A stretch of DNA of 64,000 bases from an uncultured Prevotellaceae bacterium (GTDB taxonomy: Bacteria > Bacteroidota > Bacteroidia > Bacteroidales > Muribaculaceae). Location of the stretch: positions 1 through 64,000 of the forward strand of contig ONLH01000012.1 of NCBI GenBank assembly GCA_900318645.1, given 5' to 3'. Under the pieces are notes generated by a model that was given only the letters and a program-made list of their open reading frames with translations, was not told the origin of the DNA and did not search any database. A program made the translations under genes and the position numbers. Positions 1 to 7,801 of the stretch are shown here, piece by piece (the stretch's first letter is position 1; the number at the start of each line of letters is the position of its first letter).

Positions 1-191
1 CGATGAGCTTGCATGGTGTTTTCCATAAAAGTCGAGTCTTCGACCCGACCTGCCTCTACGAGGCAAAAGCCAAGCCCATGATACAGCAGAAATGCTTATG
101 CGACTCATATGTAGTGAATTATGCAGATGTTGAATATATTTACCGGACACTAATGAAACTTTCTAAAATTGTTCTAAGTGAAACGAGATAA
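1..191 (+). CDS. possible 3' end of a gene entering from the left edge
   Basis: An open frame runs from the window edge to a TAA at 189-191, with an internal ATG at position 3. The 62 residues match no family I recognise. Its end overlaps the GTG start of the acyltransferase by 14 bp, an arrangement common inside operons, and this is the only support. It may equally be chance coding; composition does not decide it. Confidence 0.2.
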   Translation, partial: MSLHGVFHKSRVFDPTCLYEAKAKPMIQQKCLCDSYVVNYADVEYIYRTLMKLSKIVLSETR

Positions 192-1278
192 TACCACGCT
201 ATCGATTTGTAAGGCGATTGCGATTATACTGATGTGTGCAGGGCATGCCGAGGGGCCGACGCTACTGGTGACATTTATCTACTTGTTCCACATGCCGGTA
301 TTCTTTATTGCGGCGGGTTACTTTTTTGACAAGAAGTACCTGAGCGACCCGTGGACATTCTGCGTGAAGCGATTCAAGGGGTTGTATATGCCGTTTGTGA
401 AATGGAGTCTTTTTTTCCTGGTGCTTCACAATCTGTTTTTCAAGATCGGGTTGATGAACGAGCAATACGGCAACTGGACGGGCGGTGTCACCCACCCCTA
501 TACGTGGCACCAGTTCTGGCAACGGCTGGTCCACATCATCTTCTCGATGGGCGGCTATGACGAGTTCCTGGCTGGAGCATTCTGGTTCTTCAGGGCGCTG
601 CTGGTATCGAGCATCGTGTTCCTGATCCTGTACTTGCTGCTACATAACCGCCGCAAGTGGCTCAACCATGATACGATCCCCATTGTGATTGCCGTGCTGG
701 CTATCGGGTTCGCTTGGTTCAAGGTGGCCAATGGGCTGAGAATCGCGACTATCGTTCAGGGCGGCATCCGTGAGTGTTGGGGCGTGCTGTTCTTTAGCCT
801 GGGTGTACTATACCGTCGCCATGAGGACCGCATTCCTGAGCACTGGGCTCTGACATTGCTATATCTAGGACTGCTGGTGGGCGGTGCTGCCTTGGGGTTC
901 CAGGGCATGGCATTGAAAACTGAACTCAGAACTGTCTTCACCTTGCCTGTCACCGGTGCCATCGGCTTCCTGATGGTGCATCACATCGCATCGTGGCTGG
1001 ATCATCACGACGGCATCGTGAAGCGCTTTATGGTCTATTGCGGCAACAACACGTTGTACATCTACGTGTTCCACATCATTTCGTTCAAGATTGTGTCGGC
1101 GCTCAAGATCTGGTACTACGGACTGGACTGGGGACAAATCGGCTGCCACATGGTCATCCACGAGCACAGCACGACCGACCTGTTCTGGGTGCTGTACACC
1201 ATCGTGGGAACAGCAGTGCCGCTATGTGGCATTACGCTCTATCGCCGTATGATGCAACTCAAACGACAACAGCGCTAA
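178..1278 (+). CDS. acyltransferase family 3 integral membrane protein
   Basis: Predicted multi-pass inner-membrane O-acyltransferase (acyltransferase_3 / fucose 4-O-acetylase-like family), about ten hydrophobic segments in 366 residues, a usual length. Seen: an N-terminal ICKAIAIILMCAGHAE segment with the conserved His (about H23) in the first helix, then the FHMPVFFIAAGYFF signature at about 37-51. Known members transfer acetyl or other acyl groups to sugars of surface polysaccharides. The start is GTG at 178; a TAA at 175-177 lies directly upstream in frame, so no longer protein is possible, and the family signature begins within ten residues. The acceptor cannot be named because no glycan genes are visible beside it. 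Confidence 0.8.
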   Translation: MKRDNTTLSICKAIAIILMCAGHAEGPTLLVTFIYLFHMPVFFIAAGYFFDKKYLSDPWTFCVKRFKGLYMPFVKWSLFFLVLHNLFFKIGLMNEQYGNWTGGVTHPYTWHQFWQRLVHIIFSMGGYDEFLAGAFWFFRALLVSSIVFLILYLLLHNRRKWLNHDTIPIVIAVLAIGFAWFKVANGLRIATIVQGGIRECWGVLFFSLGVLYRRHEDRIPEHWALTLLYLGLLVGGAALGFQGMALKTELRTVFTLPVTGAIGFLMVHHIASWLDHHDGIVKRFMVYCGNNTLYIYVFHIISFKIVSALKIWYYGLDWGQIGCHMVIHEHSTTDLFWVLYTIVGTAVPLCGITLYRRMMQLKRQQR

Positions 1279-1323
1279 GTCGCAAAGACGCGAAGTTTTT
1301 TGCGATAAAGAGCTATCGGCTTA

Positions 1324-1353
1324 TTGTTGGCTGTGATAATTCTATTACCTTTG
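1324..1353 (+). promoter_or_regulatory. sigma-ABfr-type promoter for the SH3 lipoprotein
   Basis: TTG at 1324-1326, a 19-nt spacer, then TACCTTTG at 1346-1353 fits the Bacteroidetes primary-sigma consensus TTTG-N19-TAnnTTTG. It lies about 50 nt upstream of the ATG at 1405. Confidence 0.7.
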
Positions 1354-1404
1354 CGACAGATAAAACAATAATAGACAAATTATCAACTACAAAAAACAAT
1401 AGCT

Positions 1405-2052
1405 ATGATGAAAAATTTGTTGAGTTTTGCAGTCATGATGATTGCGTTGTTACTTACAGGGTGCGGTCAAAGCGTACATGAGGAGCAAGCTGCAGAGGAA
1501 ACGGCGGTCGATGAAGTTGCCATGAAATCAGAAACGATGGATCAGGCCGTTGAAGGCGAAGAGGCCGGCCGCTGTGTGTTTTTCTTCTCCTACAAGGATG
1601 GTGAGAAGCAATTGAATGTCTATCAAGAGCCTTCTACCTCTTCTCCTGTTGTCAATACCTTAAAGAATGAGAGCGTTGACGATGCCTATATTTACATCAC
1701 CCCATGTGACAACAAGGATTGGTATCATGTGAGCAAATCCGCAAAGGGTCCGTACATCGGCTACATGCAATTCGATCGGGCTTTTCTTGATGGTGAACTT
1801 GCTGAAAACATCTGTGAGTGCACCGTCACCGACCCCGACGGCACTGTGAACGTCCGCCAATATGCCACAACCAAGTCAAAGGTCGTCAAGACTTTGCCCA
1901 AAGGCCATCATTTCATTGGGCTTCTCGCCGACGATAACAATCAATGGATGGGCGTGCTTGAAGAAAGAATCGGTGAAGACAAATCAGAGCATTATCAATT
2001 GATAGGCTTTGTGCACGTCAGCAAAATTACTTACAGTGATAATGGGGAATAA
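1405..2052 (+). CDS. lipoprotein with two SH3-like domains
   Basis: 215-residue predicted lipoprotein. The signal peptide ends in the lipobox LLTGC (Cys20), followed by an acidic linker rich in Glu. Two bacterial SH3-like modules can be seen, one at about 55-110 (LNVYQEPSTSSPVVNTLKN) and one at about 145-210 (VNVRQYATTKSKVVKTLPKG). Such modules usually bind peptidoglycan or peptides, so a periplasmic or surface-anchored binding role is inferred. No catalytic domain is present. A second Met directly follows the first, so the start may be one codon later. It is a single gene between its own promoter and a strong terminator. Confidence 0.75.
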   Translation: MMKNLLSFAVMMIALLLTGCGQSVHEEQAAEETAVDEVAMKSETMDQAVEGEEAGRCVFFFSYKDGEKQLNVYQEPSTSSPVVNTLKNESVDDAYIYITPCDNKDWYHVSKSAKGPYIGYMQFDRAFLDGELAENICECTVTDPDGTVNVRQYATTKSKVVKTLPKGHHFIGLLADDNNQWMGVLEERIGEDKSEHYQLIGFVHVSKITYSDNGE

Positions 2053-2092
2053 TATCAACGTAAGAAAACAGAAGTAACTCTCTAGAATGTAT

Positions 2093-2135
2093 CAACGCCC
2101 CCCAACCCTCTCATTGATGAGGTTGGGGGGCGTTG
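2093..2135. terminator. bidirectional intrinsic terminator
   Basis: Perfect 15-bp inverted repeat: CAACGCCCCCCAACC at 2093-2107 and its complement at 2121-2135, with a 13-nt loop. It lies between convergent genes (SH3 lipoprotein and DUF3667) and probably serves both. Confidence 0.85.
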
Positions 2136-2190
2136 AGTATATTGTTAAACTTTACCAAGTGCTACCCTGGAGACGCAAAATTTTGCGTCT

Positions 2191-3171
2191 CTACATAGCG
2201 GCGGGCTTGGTTGGGCGGGGCTTGCTGATGAAGTAACAGGCTCCAAGGATAATGACAACCAAAACGAGGGCGATGGGGACGTTGAGGAAATAGCCTTGAG
2301 CCGCTTCGCTTTGGCCCAAGCGCATAAGATGGATGCCATAGTTTACATTCAACAGGACAGACCATAAGGTATAGGCGCACACGAAGGTCATCACCAGGCG
2401 CCATAAGGTCCCCCATACTCCGTAGCCAAACAGCTGCTTATAAGTGAAGAAAAGCAGTAGTTCGGCAATAATAAACACGAACCATCCCAGAGATGTGATG
2501 TCGTAGAACATGTTCAAGATCATAAACACGACCGTACTGAACACTTGGATAAAGAAGCCCTGGGGAATCGTGTGGTGCGTGTTGCGCGGAGCAAAGCGGA
2601 ATATAAAATAGTTGGGGACTATCAAGAAGGAGAGCATGATCAAGGTCAAAATGTCAGGATGGGTGTTGAGCCACTTCAACATAGCGTTCAGGAAGTCGCT
2701 CGGAGGTGGGAAGGCACCATTGAGATGAACGTTCAACCAGGAGAACACTTTAGTGATATAGGACATCTTTGCTTCGGGGTTGACGCGGATCATACCATGG
2801 ATCGCACCCGTGAGGAAATCGACAATCACACCAAGCACGGCGATGATGGCCAGCATCTTGACAGGCGGGAAACTCACTTGGCGCTTGCCACTGATGTAGT
2901 CGCTGATGAAGTAGCCGGGACGCAGGAATAGTTGCACCACCGAGTAGAGCAGCGAGCGGTTGTGCATGCCCCAAACCTCGGCGATACTGCGCCACACACT
3001 GTGCCATGTGATGGGTCCCAGTCCCGACTTCTGAGAGCAATAGGGACAGAAGTTGCCCACGAAGTCATGGCCACAGTTGTGGCAATGCTGCGTGTCGAGC
3101 GAGGTAAACTCGTTATCATGCGGGTTATGCTGCCACTGCCTGAAACGTCGATATGCTGCCTTGATATCCAT
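2191..3171 (-). CDS. DUF3667 family membrane protein with zinc ribbon
   Basis: 326 residues. Near the N-terminus (about 28-51) are two Cys pairs, CHNCGHDFVGNFCPYCSQK, forming a likely zinc ribbon, followed by the family's ITW..R..EVWG and RPGYFISDYISGKRQVSFPPVKML segments and four to five hydrophobic helices. This is the DUF3667 pattern, a Bacteroidetes family of unknown function. A paralogue lies at 6759-7610 on the other strand; the pair brackets the PepSY-like cluster. It follows the PepSY-like gene at 3265-3705 on the same strand with a 93-bp spacer containing a hairpin, so co-transcription is possible. No function is assigned. Confidence 0.75.
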   Translation of the reverse strand: MDIKAAYRRFRQWQHNPHDNEFTSLDTQHCHNCGHDFVGNFCPYCSQKSGLGPITWHSVWRSIAEVWGMHNRSLLYSVVQLFLRPGYFISDYISGKRQVSFPPVKMLAIIAVLGVIVDFLTGAIHGMIRVNPEAKMSYITKVFSWLNVHLNGAFPPPSDFLNAMLKWLNTHPDILTLIMLSFLIVPNYFIFRFAPRNTHHTIPQGFFIQVFSTVVFMILNMFYDITSLGWFVFIIAELLLFFTYKQLFGYGVWGTLWRLVMTFVCAYTLWSVLLNVNYGIHLMRLGQSEAAQGYFLNVPIALVLVVIILGACYFISKPRPTKPAAM

Positions 3172-3185
3172 TGAGTTTCTTAAGG

Positions 3186-3246
3186 ATTTAGGTGTCAGGT
3201 TTTAGGCTTTAGCGAGCATCCGCGACCTAATACCTAACACCTAAAT
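3186..3246. repeat. inverted repeat with TTAG-type heptamers
   Basis: ATTTAGGTGT at 3186-3195 pairs with ACACCTAAAT at 3237-3246. Read on the minus strand, the spacer after the PepSY-like stop codon contains heptamers of the form TTTAGAA/TTTAGGT/GTTAGGT/ATTAGGT. This belongs to the intergenic repeat family described for 57624-57745. Confidence 0.6.
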
Positions 3247-3264
3247 TCTAAAGCCTATACAAGA

Positions 3265-3705
3265 TTAATCGTCGTAGTCGGTGTCGATAACCTGGAAATT
3301 GCGGTTGAACTCAATTTCCATACCGTTGTTGAGCTTCACCTCATAGACGCTGCGGTGGCGCTCAATCTTAATGATTGACTTGCCAGGGAAGGTGTTGGTG
3401 ACGTAGGTGCTGATTTGTGTGGGGACGGCAGCAGCAGGCACCTTGCCGTTATAGCACTCGATGTCCTTCCAGTTGCCGGAACGGTCAAACTCCACCTTCT
3501 CACCGCTCTCATAGCGGATGGTATAGTCATCCCAGTCGGCGGTCACCAACAGGGGCGCCTTAGTGGCGAAATGGGCTTTATGAAAAGCCTGTGCGGTCTG
3601 CGGCAGCTGATCAAAGGTGATCACGCGGTCATCATCATCGGCACTCATCGTGAGGCTCATGGTCATGACCATAGCCATCAACAGTAAAAATTTGATTTTC
3701 TTCAT
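3265..3705 (-). CDS. secreted PepSY-like protein (copy 1)
   Basis: 146 residues: a signal peptide to about residue 22 (MKKIKFLLLMAMVMTMSLTMSA), then an acidic DDDD patch and two PepSY-like halves (ITFDQLPQTAQAFHKAHF..., then VPTQISTYVTNTFPGKSIIKIERH...). This is the family labelled putative beta-lactamase-inhibitor-like, PepSY-like (PF11396). Each half carries the Y-x-V/I-x-x-x-x-G-x-x-(V/I)-E/D-F strand pattern. Periplasmic location is inferred; binding partners are unknown. It is about 60% like the copy at 4517-4948 by eye. It lies downstream of the lipoprotein version on the same strand. Confidence 0.75.
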   Translation of the reverse strand: MKKIKFLLLMAMVMTMSLTMSADDDDRVITFDQLPQTAQAFHKAHFATKAPLLVTADWDDYTIRYESGEKVEFDRSGNWKDIECYNGKVPAAAVPTQISTYVTNTFPGKSIIKIERHRSVYEVKLNNGMEIEFNRNFQVIDTDYDD

Positions 3706-3715
3706 TTTTTTATTC

Positions 3716-3808
3716 AGTTGTTAGTTGTCAGTTGTCAGTTGTTAGTTGTCAGGAGGCGAATGCTTCACTAATCACTAATCTCTAATCTCTAATCTGCGAG
3801 CGCAGCGA
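3716..3808 (-). repeat. composite heptamer spacer between PepSY-like genes
   Basis: Read on the minus strand after the stop codon of the 3812-4246 gene: a GCTCGC-type hairpin (3794-3808), four WG-type heptamers ATTAGAG/ATTAGTG (3766-3793), a 15-nt linker, then five heptamers of the form GACAACT/AACAACT (3716-3750) ending just before the next ATG. Spacing is exactly 7 nt throughout each block. Confidence 0.8.
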
Positions 3809-3811
3809 GCA

Positions 3812-4246
3812 TTAATCATCCATCTCCATGAGCGCACCCTGCTCGTTGAACTTGAGTTCAAGACCATTGGCGAGCTCAATCTCATAGCCATAACTCTCCT
3901 TGTCAATCTTGAGTATCATGGCTTGCGGGAATTGGGCCTGAATTTGTGTCACGATCGGTGCGGGGATCAATGCTGTGGGTACAGGGTTGGTCAATGTACT
4001 CTGAATCTTGTCCCACACTTGGTCGGTGTCAAATTCAATCTGGGTACCATCGGCAAGCACGACATCGTACTGCCATCCAGTAATCTCAAGATCCTTCTGG
4101 GCAAACGAGATGGTCTGTCCGGGGAAGTTCTGCTGGATGAATGACGTAATGGGCATGGGCAACTGGGCGGGCAAAACGGGTTTGTCGGTACACCCAGTCA
4201 GCAACATCAAAAAGGCGAAAATGCCACAAGCGAATAATTTTTTCAT
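3812..4246 (-). CDS. PepSY-like lipoprotein (copy 1)
   Basis: 144 residues from the preferred start MKKLFACGIF at 4246; an ATG four codons upstream (4258) is possible, but the signal peptide begins properly at the internal Met. The lipobox LLTGC puts the acylated Cys at about 18. The mature part has two PepSY-like repeats (about 30-85 and 90-140, ending LANGLELKFNEQGALMEMDD). Likely a membrane-anchored periplasmic partner of the secreted PepSY-like protein that follows it. A related lipoprotein lies at 5085-5639. Confidence 0.75.
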   Translation of the reverse strand: MKKLFACGIFAFLMLLTGCTDKPVLPAQLPMPITSFIQQNFPGQTISFAQKDLEITGWQYDVVLADGTQIEFDTDQVWDKIQSTLTNPVPTALIPAPIVTQIQAQFPQAMILKIDKESYGYEIELANGLELKFNEQGALMEMDD

Positions 4247-4445
4247 AATAAATATCACTTTAGTCGCTGCAAAAATACACTTTTTTTCTATTATAGTTAA
4301 TCATCTTCAATAAAAAACGCGTTATTGGGTATCGTTGCGCGCTACTTATCGGCAACTGAAAAGCCTGAGTTTTCTGAGGCAGCTGCTACAGGCATGGGGT
4401 TAATCGTTACTTTTTTCCTATCGAACAGATTATTAGGTAAAACTA

Positions 4446-4474
4446 TTGTCATTATCAAAAATGTTGTACCTTTG
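4446..4474 (+). promoter_or_regulatory. promoter for the rightward PepSY-like pair
   Basis: TTG at 4446-4448, 18-nt spacer, TACCTTTG at 4467-4474. It fixes the start of the next gene at 4517, because a longer open frame from 4325 would run through the promoter. Confidence 0.75.
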
Positions 4475-4516
4475 CCCGCGAAAAAAATTTTTTATTATTC
4501 AAATCAATTGACTAAG

Positions 4517-4948
4517 ATGAAAAGAAGTATTAAAGCTATCCTTTTGTTGGTCGTTATGCTGGTGAGCTTCAACGCCAAGGCCGACCATGACCAAGTGATC
4601 ACCTACGACCAGCTGCCAGAGGTTGCCCAAGCATTTCTCAAGCAGTATTTTGCCAACAAGGTGCCCCTTGTAGTGACCGTGGATTGGGATGACTACGCCA
4701 TCCGTTACAGCAGCGGTGAGAAGGTGGAATTTGACAAGCAAGGCAACTGGAAAGAGATTGACTGCCGTTCATCGCTTGTCCCCGCAGAACTGATTCCCGA
4801 GGAAATCAAGACGAACATCAATGCCACCTTCCCTGGTGCCATTATCCTCAAACTTGACCGCAATCGTCGTGGCTATGAGGTGAAGCTCAACAATGGCCTC
4901 GAAGTAGAGTACAGCCCCACATTCCAAGTCATCGACATTGACGACTAA
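4517..4948 (+). CDS. secreted PepSY-like protein (copy 2)
   Basis: 143 residues starting MKRSIKAILLLVVMLVSFNAKA, a clear signal peptide with an AxA-like cleavage site. The mature part has two PepSY-like halves with VITYDQLPEVAQAFLKQYF and LVVTVDWDDYAIRYSSGEKVEFD, nearly the same as in the 3265-3705 copy, showing a recent duplication. The open frame extends to 4325, but the promoter at 4446-4474 supports the start used here. Probable periplasmic protein; the ligand is unknown. Confidence 0.75.
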   Translation: MKRSIKAILLLVVMLVSFNAKADHDQVITYDQLPEVAQAFLKQYFANKVPLVVTVDWDDYAIRYSSGEKVEFDKQGNWKEIDCRSSLVPAELIPEEIKTNINATFPGAIILKLDRNRRGYEVKLNNGLEVEYSPTFQVIDIDD

Positions 4949-5084
4949 TCCGCATCACAAAGGTTAGCACACCCTCTGCGGGGGTAATGCTAATTTCGTT
5001 AAATATATTATTCGTCAATTTTGTGTAATTCGCGTTGAAAGACCTTTCACAAGTCCACATTTTATTAAAATAACAACTTAACAA

Positions 5085-5639
5085 ATGAATAAGATGTATT
5101 TTAAAGTATTGTCTATTGGTGTAATTCTCTTCACGTTATGGTCCTGCTCGGGAAATAATAACGATGCTGCTTATCAGCAACAGCAAGTCGCTGTGCCTGC
5201 CCAACAGCAACCAGCTCAAGCCGCTCCCGTAGATTCAACCATGGCTCAGGATCCCGCCCAAGCCCAAGCAGCTGCTACTGCCGCGGCCCAATCATTGCCC
5301 GACCCCATCACCACTTTCATCAAGCAGAATTTCCCCAATGCTTCGGTAGTGGGTGTTGAGCCCGATCACGATCATGGCGGCATGGAGTATGACGTCTATC
5401 TGAACGACGGCACCGAACTCGACTTTGATGCCAATAACCAGTGGGAAACGATTGAATCGAGAGGAAAAGGCGTTCCCGCTGCCTTCATCCCGAAGGCTAT
5501 CGCCACCTATGTAAGTGGTAACTACCAGATGCCTATCGTCAAGATCCACAAGGAGCACTTTGGCTATGAGATCGAGCTCTCTAATGGAATGGAGCTGAGC
5601 TTTGACCGCCAGGGCCACTTCATGGGCATGGACGACTAG
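5085..5639 (+). CDS. PepSY-like lipoprotein with Gln/Ala/Pro linker (copy 2)
   Basis: 184 residues. The signal peptide ends LFTLWSCSG (Cys21, Bacteroidetes-type lipobox). Next comes a low-complexity Gln/Ala/Pro linker (about 30-70), then a two-repeat PepSY-like domain (LPDPITTFIKQNFPNASVVGVEPD ... IELSNGMELSFDRQGHFMGMDD). The linker is absent from the copy at 3812-4246 and would hold the domain away from the membrane. It sits 136 bp after the secreted copy; the gap contains an imperfect TTAGCA/TGCTAA hairpin at about 4964-4994. Confidence 0.75.
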   Translation: MNKMYFKVLSIGVILFTLWSCSGNNNDAAYQQQQVAVPAQQQPAQAAPVDSTMAQDPAQAQAAATAAAQSLPDPITTFIKQNFPNASVVGVEPDHDHGGMEYDVYLNDGTELDFDANNQWETIESRGKGVPAAFIPKAIATYVSGNYQMPIVKIHKEHFGYEIELSNGMELSFDRQGHFMGMDD

Positions 5640-5698
5640 TGCTCGCGATGCTCGCGGATTAGAGATTAGTGATTAGAGATTAGAGATTAGAGATTAGT
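5640..5698 (+). repeat. GCTCGCG palindrome plus six GATTAGW heptamers
   Basis: Directly after the TAG stop comes TGCTCGCGATGCTCGCG, then six perfect-period 7-nt units GATTAGA/GATTAGT at 5657-5698. Same heptamer family as at 3766-3793. Confidence 0.8.
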
Positions 5699-5833
5699 GA
5701 AGCGGCTACGCCTTGGCGTGGCCGTCCCACTTCGTCGGGGTAACCCCTCGCAAGACCGCTAAAACCATGATAAGCATCCGCATCACCGCTCTGTCGGTAA
5801 CCTGGAAGCCAATGAAATTTTTCAGTGAAAAGA

Positions 5834-5866
5834 TTTGGTCGTTTGGTTGAAATACACTTATCTTTG
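5834..5866 (+). promoter_or_regulatory. promoter upstream of a terminator-like hairpin
   Basis: TTTG at 5834-5837, 21-nt spacer, TATCTTTG at 5859-5866. The expected start of transcription is near 5873, only a few nucleotides before the hairpin at 5880-5930. Confidence 0.65.
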
Positions 5867-5879
5867 CGCCCAGAATTTT

Positions 5880-5938
5880 ACAACAATCCCAAGAAACGGC
5901 TGTGTAATCAGCCATTCATGGGATTGTTGTGCTTTTTT
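5880..5938 (+). terminator. promoter-proximal terminator: attenuator or short RNA
   Basis: ACAACAATCCCA (5880-5891) pairs perfectly with TGGGATTGTTGT (5919-5930), followed by GCTTTTTT. Inside is a second stem, GGCTG (5898-5902) with CAGCC (5909-5913). A transcript from the promoter at 5834-5866 would be about 65 nt long if it terminated here. Read-through would reach the gene at 5997. Confidence 0.7.
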
Positions 5939-5996
5939 ACATACAACATTCCCAGTGAGTTAACAAACTGACGTTCTTTAACTTATTGAGATTGTT

Positions 5997-6449
5997 ATGG
6001 CAAGACAAAAGCATTTTGTCAAGGTGTGCAGTTGCACACGCCGTGGAGCCCTCCGCATCATGGACCTCCAAGTGTTGAACCAGATTGCCCATGATGAGGA
6101 AGCGTCGATTGCCCGAGAGAAGAACGCGCGCAAGATGTCGCATAGGGCACTAGCTCTGGGCGACATCTGCATGGCGTCAGGCTGTCCCGCCATGGCCATT
6201 AGGATTTGGCGGGCAGCTGCCCAAAGACTATTGGCGATGGATTACTACTGGGTAGATGCCCCGCTCTATTTTGAAGCCTACACGAGCTTTGATAACCTTG
6301 TCTCGGAAGTGGAAGGCATCACCCTGGGCCAACGCATCGACAACGCCTGGCATCTGCTGGGTCATCGCGAAATGGCCACTTGGGCAAGGCACATGCGAGT
6401 GCGATACTGCGACATGTGGCTCGACAGGTACTACGAGGCGCTGCCATGA
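5997..6449 (+). CDS. hypothetical protein
   Basis: 150 residues, mostly alpha-helical, no signal peptide or membrane segment. It is rich in Trp, Tyr, Ala and Arg, with helix-repeat-like segments (LALGDICMASGCPAMAIRIWRAAAQ) that resemble tetratricopeptide helices. I do not recognise the family. It lies behind an apparent attenuator and ahead of the second DUF3667 gene. Codon use looks like that of the neighbours. A cytoplasmic role is inferred only from the lack of export signals. Confidence 0.55.
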   Translation: MARQKHFVKVCSCTRRGALRIMDLQVLNQIAHDEEASIAREKNARKMSHRALALGDICMASGCPAMAIRIWRAAAQRLLAMDYYWVDAPLYFEAYTSFDNLVSEVEGITLGQRIDNAWHLLGHREMATWARHMRVRYCDMWLDRYYEALP

Positions 6450-6758
6450 GACTTAGGCTCGCGTTGCGAGCAGTTTAGTGTTAAGATAGGCTTTCGCGCC
6501 CTTTTGCCTGCGGCGCTAATGCGAATTAGAAGAATTATCACAAAAAAGAACCGCATTAATCCGTTTAATTCACATAATTGGCATTAGCCACTCAGGAGGG
6601 AGCGCCAAGGGAGCGGTTGCATCCTAGTGGCGCTAGTCATGGGGTTCTCTTATTATGGTAATGGGTAAATCCTTGCCGGTTTTTGGTGGATAGGGGGTGT
6701 TTGATACGGTTTTTTTGCGTATTTTTGCGATGAGCAAAATTTAAGTATAAAATAGGTA
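6450..6758 (+). other. 309-bp spacer with small hairpin and promoter
   Basis: After the stop lies GCTCGC-GTT-GCGAGC (6457-6471), another member of the GCTCGC palindrome type. Near the end TTTG at 6700-6703 and TATTTTTG at 6720-6727 (16-nt spacer, a little short) form a possible promoter for the gene at 6759. I see no gene between. Confidence 0.5.
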
Positions 6759-7610
6759 ATGAACCGGCAATCACTGAAAGGGGATTTTGAGCGCTTTAAG
6801 CGCTGGGTTCGGCGAACGCCCCCGTTCCGTCATGTGAGCGAAGAGGAGCATCGCTGCCAATGCTGCGGGCACCGCTATCGCGGTAATTATTGTCCACGCT
6901 GTTCCCAAAAGGCGGAGCTTGGGCGCATAACGTGGCGCAGTGTCCGCATTGGTGTGATGGACGTCTGGGGACTGGGCTCGCGATCGATGCCGATGTCTAT
7001 TTGGCAGCTCCTGTATCGCCCGGGTTATTTCATCGGTGACTATATCAGTGGCAAGCGGCAGTTGAGTTTTCCGCCAGTCAAGATGCTGTTTATCGTCGCT
7101 TTTATCTATGCGAATATCTACTTCTGGTTTTTTCCCGAAGTGTTGAAACTGCCGTTGGAGGAACAGGGAGATCTGGGATATAAGTTGTGGATCAGGCAAC
7201 ATTATAGTTTGGCCATGCTGGTCATGTCGGCATTGGCCATCATTCCCACATGGGTCATCTTCAGACGCTCGCCACGCACCCCACATCACACACTTCCTGA
7301 GGGTTTCTTCATCCAAGTGCTCTTACAAACGCTCACCATCGTGCTGTCATTATTGACAATACCGCTTGATTTTATCAAATCCGACTTCAGCACAGCCGCT
7401 TACGACGTGTTGATTATGTTCTATTTTTTTGTCGCTTATAAGCAATTATTCGGTTACGGGATATGGGGGACCCTCTGGCGCCAGACTTTGGTTAGCATCA
7501 GTGTCGTTTTTTCCTTTATGTTATTGATATGGCTATTCTACCCCACGATGTTGGACACCGTTATAGAGGTGCTGGACTTCTTCGGCTATTATACCGAATA
7601 TATCTTATAA
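6759..7610 (+). CDS. DUF3667 family membrane protein with zinc ribbon
   Basis: 283 residues, paralogue of 2191-3171. It has the Cys quartet CQCCGHRYRGNYCPRCSQK at about 33-51, the ITWRSVRIGVMDVWG stretch, RPGYFIGDYISGKRQLSFPPVKML at about 87-110 and four to five hydrophobic helices. YKQLFGYGIWGTLWR near the end is shared with the other copy (YKQLFGYGVWGTLWR). It is shorter in the luminal loop between helices. Function unknown. The two copies face outward from the PepSY-like cluster, in a divergent arrangement. Confidence 0.75.
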   Translation: MNRQSLKGDFERFKRWVRRTPPFRHVSEEEHRCQCCGHRYRGNYCPRCSQKAELGRITWRSVRIGVMDVWGLGSRSMPMSIWQLLYRPGYFIGDYISGKRQLSFPPVKMLFIVAFIYANIYFWFFPEVLKLPLEEQGDLGYKLWIRQHYSLAMLVMSALAIIPTWVIFRRSPRTPHHTLPEGFFIQVLLQTLTIVLSLLTIPLDFIKSDFSTAAYDVLIMFYFFVAYKQLFGYGIWGTLWRQTLVSISVVFSFMLLIWLFYPTMLDTVIEVLDFFGYYTEYIL

Positions 7611-7736
7611 AAGGTAAAATAGGGATGGTTTTCTAGATGTGATTTTGAGGTGTTGCTTTTAATCGCGAGAGGGCTGATGCCAATTTGCGCTTATTGTATT
7701 TATTATCTTCCTTTTATGACTTACGGCGGGTGGGAT

Positions 7737-7772
7737 GAAAACAAGCGCCGGGGCGTTGGGCCTCGGCGCTTG
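7737..7772 (-). terminator. terminator of polynucleotide phosphorylase gene
   Basis: CAAGCGCCG at 7742-7750 pairs with CGGCGCTTG at 7764-7772; on the minus strand it is followed by TTTTC. It lies 30 bp beyond the stop codon of the gene at 7802. Confidence 0.7.
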
Positions 7773-7801
7773 CTATATTGACTGATGTGTTGTCAGTGGG
7801 A

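Noticed and set aside
4325-4516. N-terminal extension of the PepSY-like gene
   Set aside because: A good promoter (4446-4474) lies inside, and the signal peptide starts at 4517.
5706-6199. Three short minus-strand frames (68-73 codons) in and next to the gene at 5997
   Set aside because: No promoter, no recognisable sequence, and they overlap the terminator hairpin or the opposite-strand gene.
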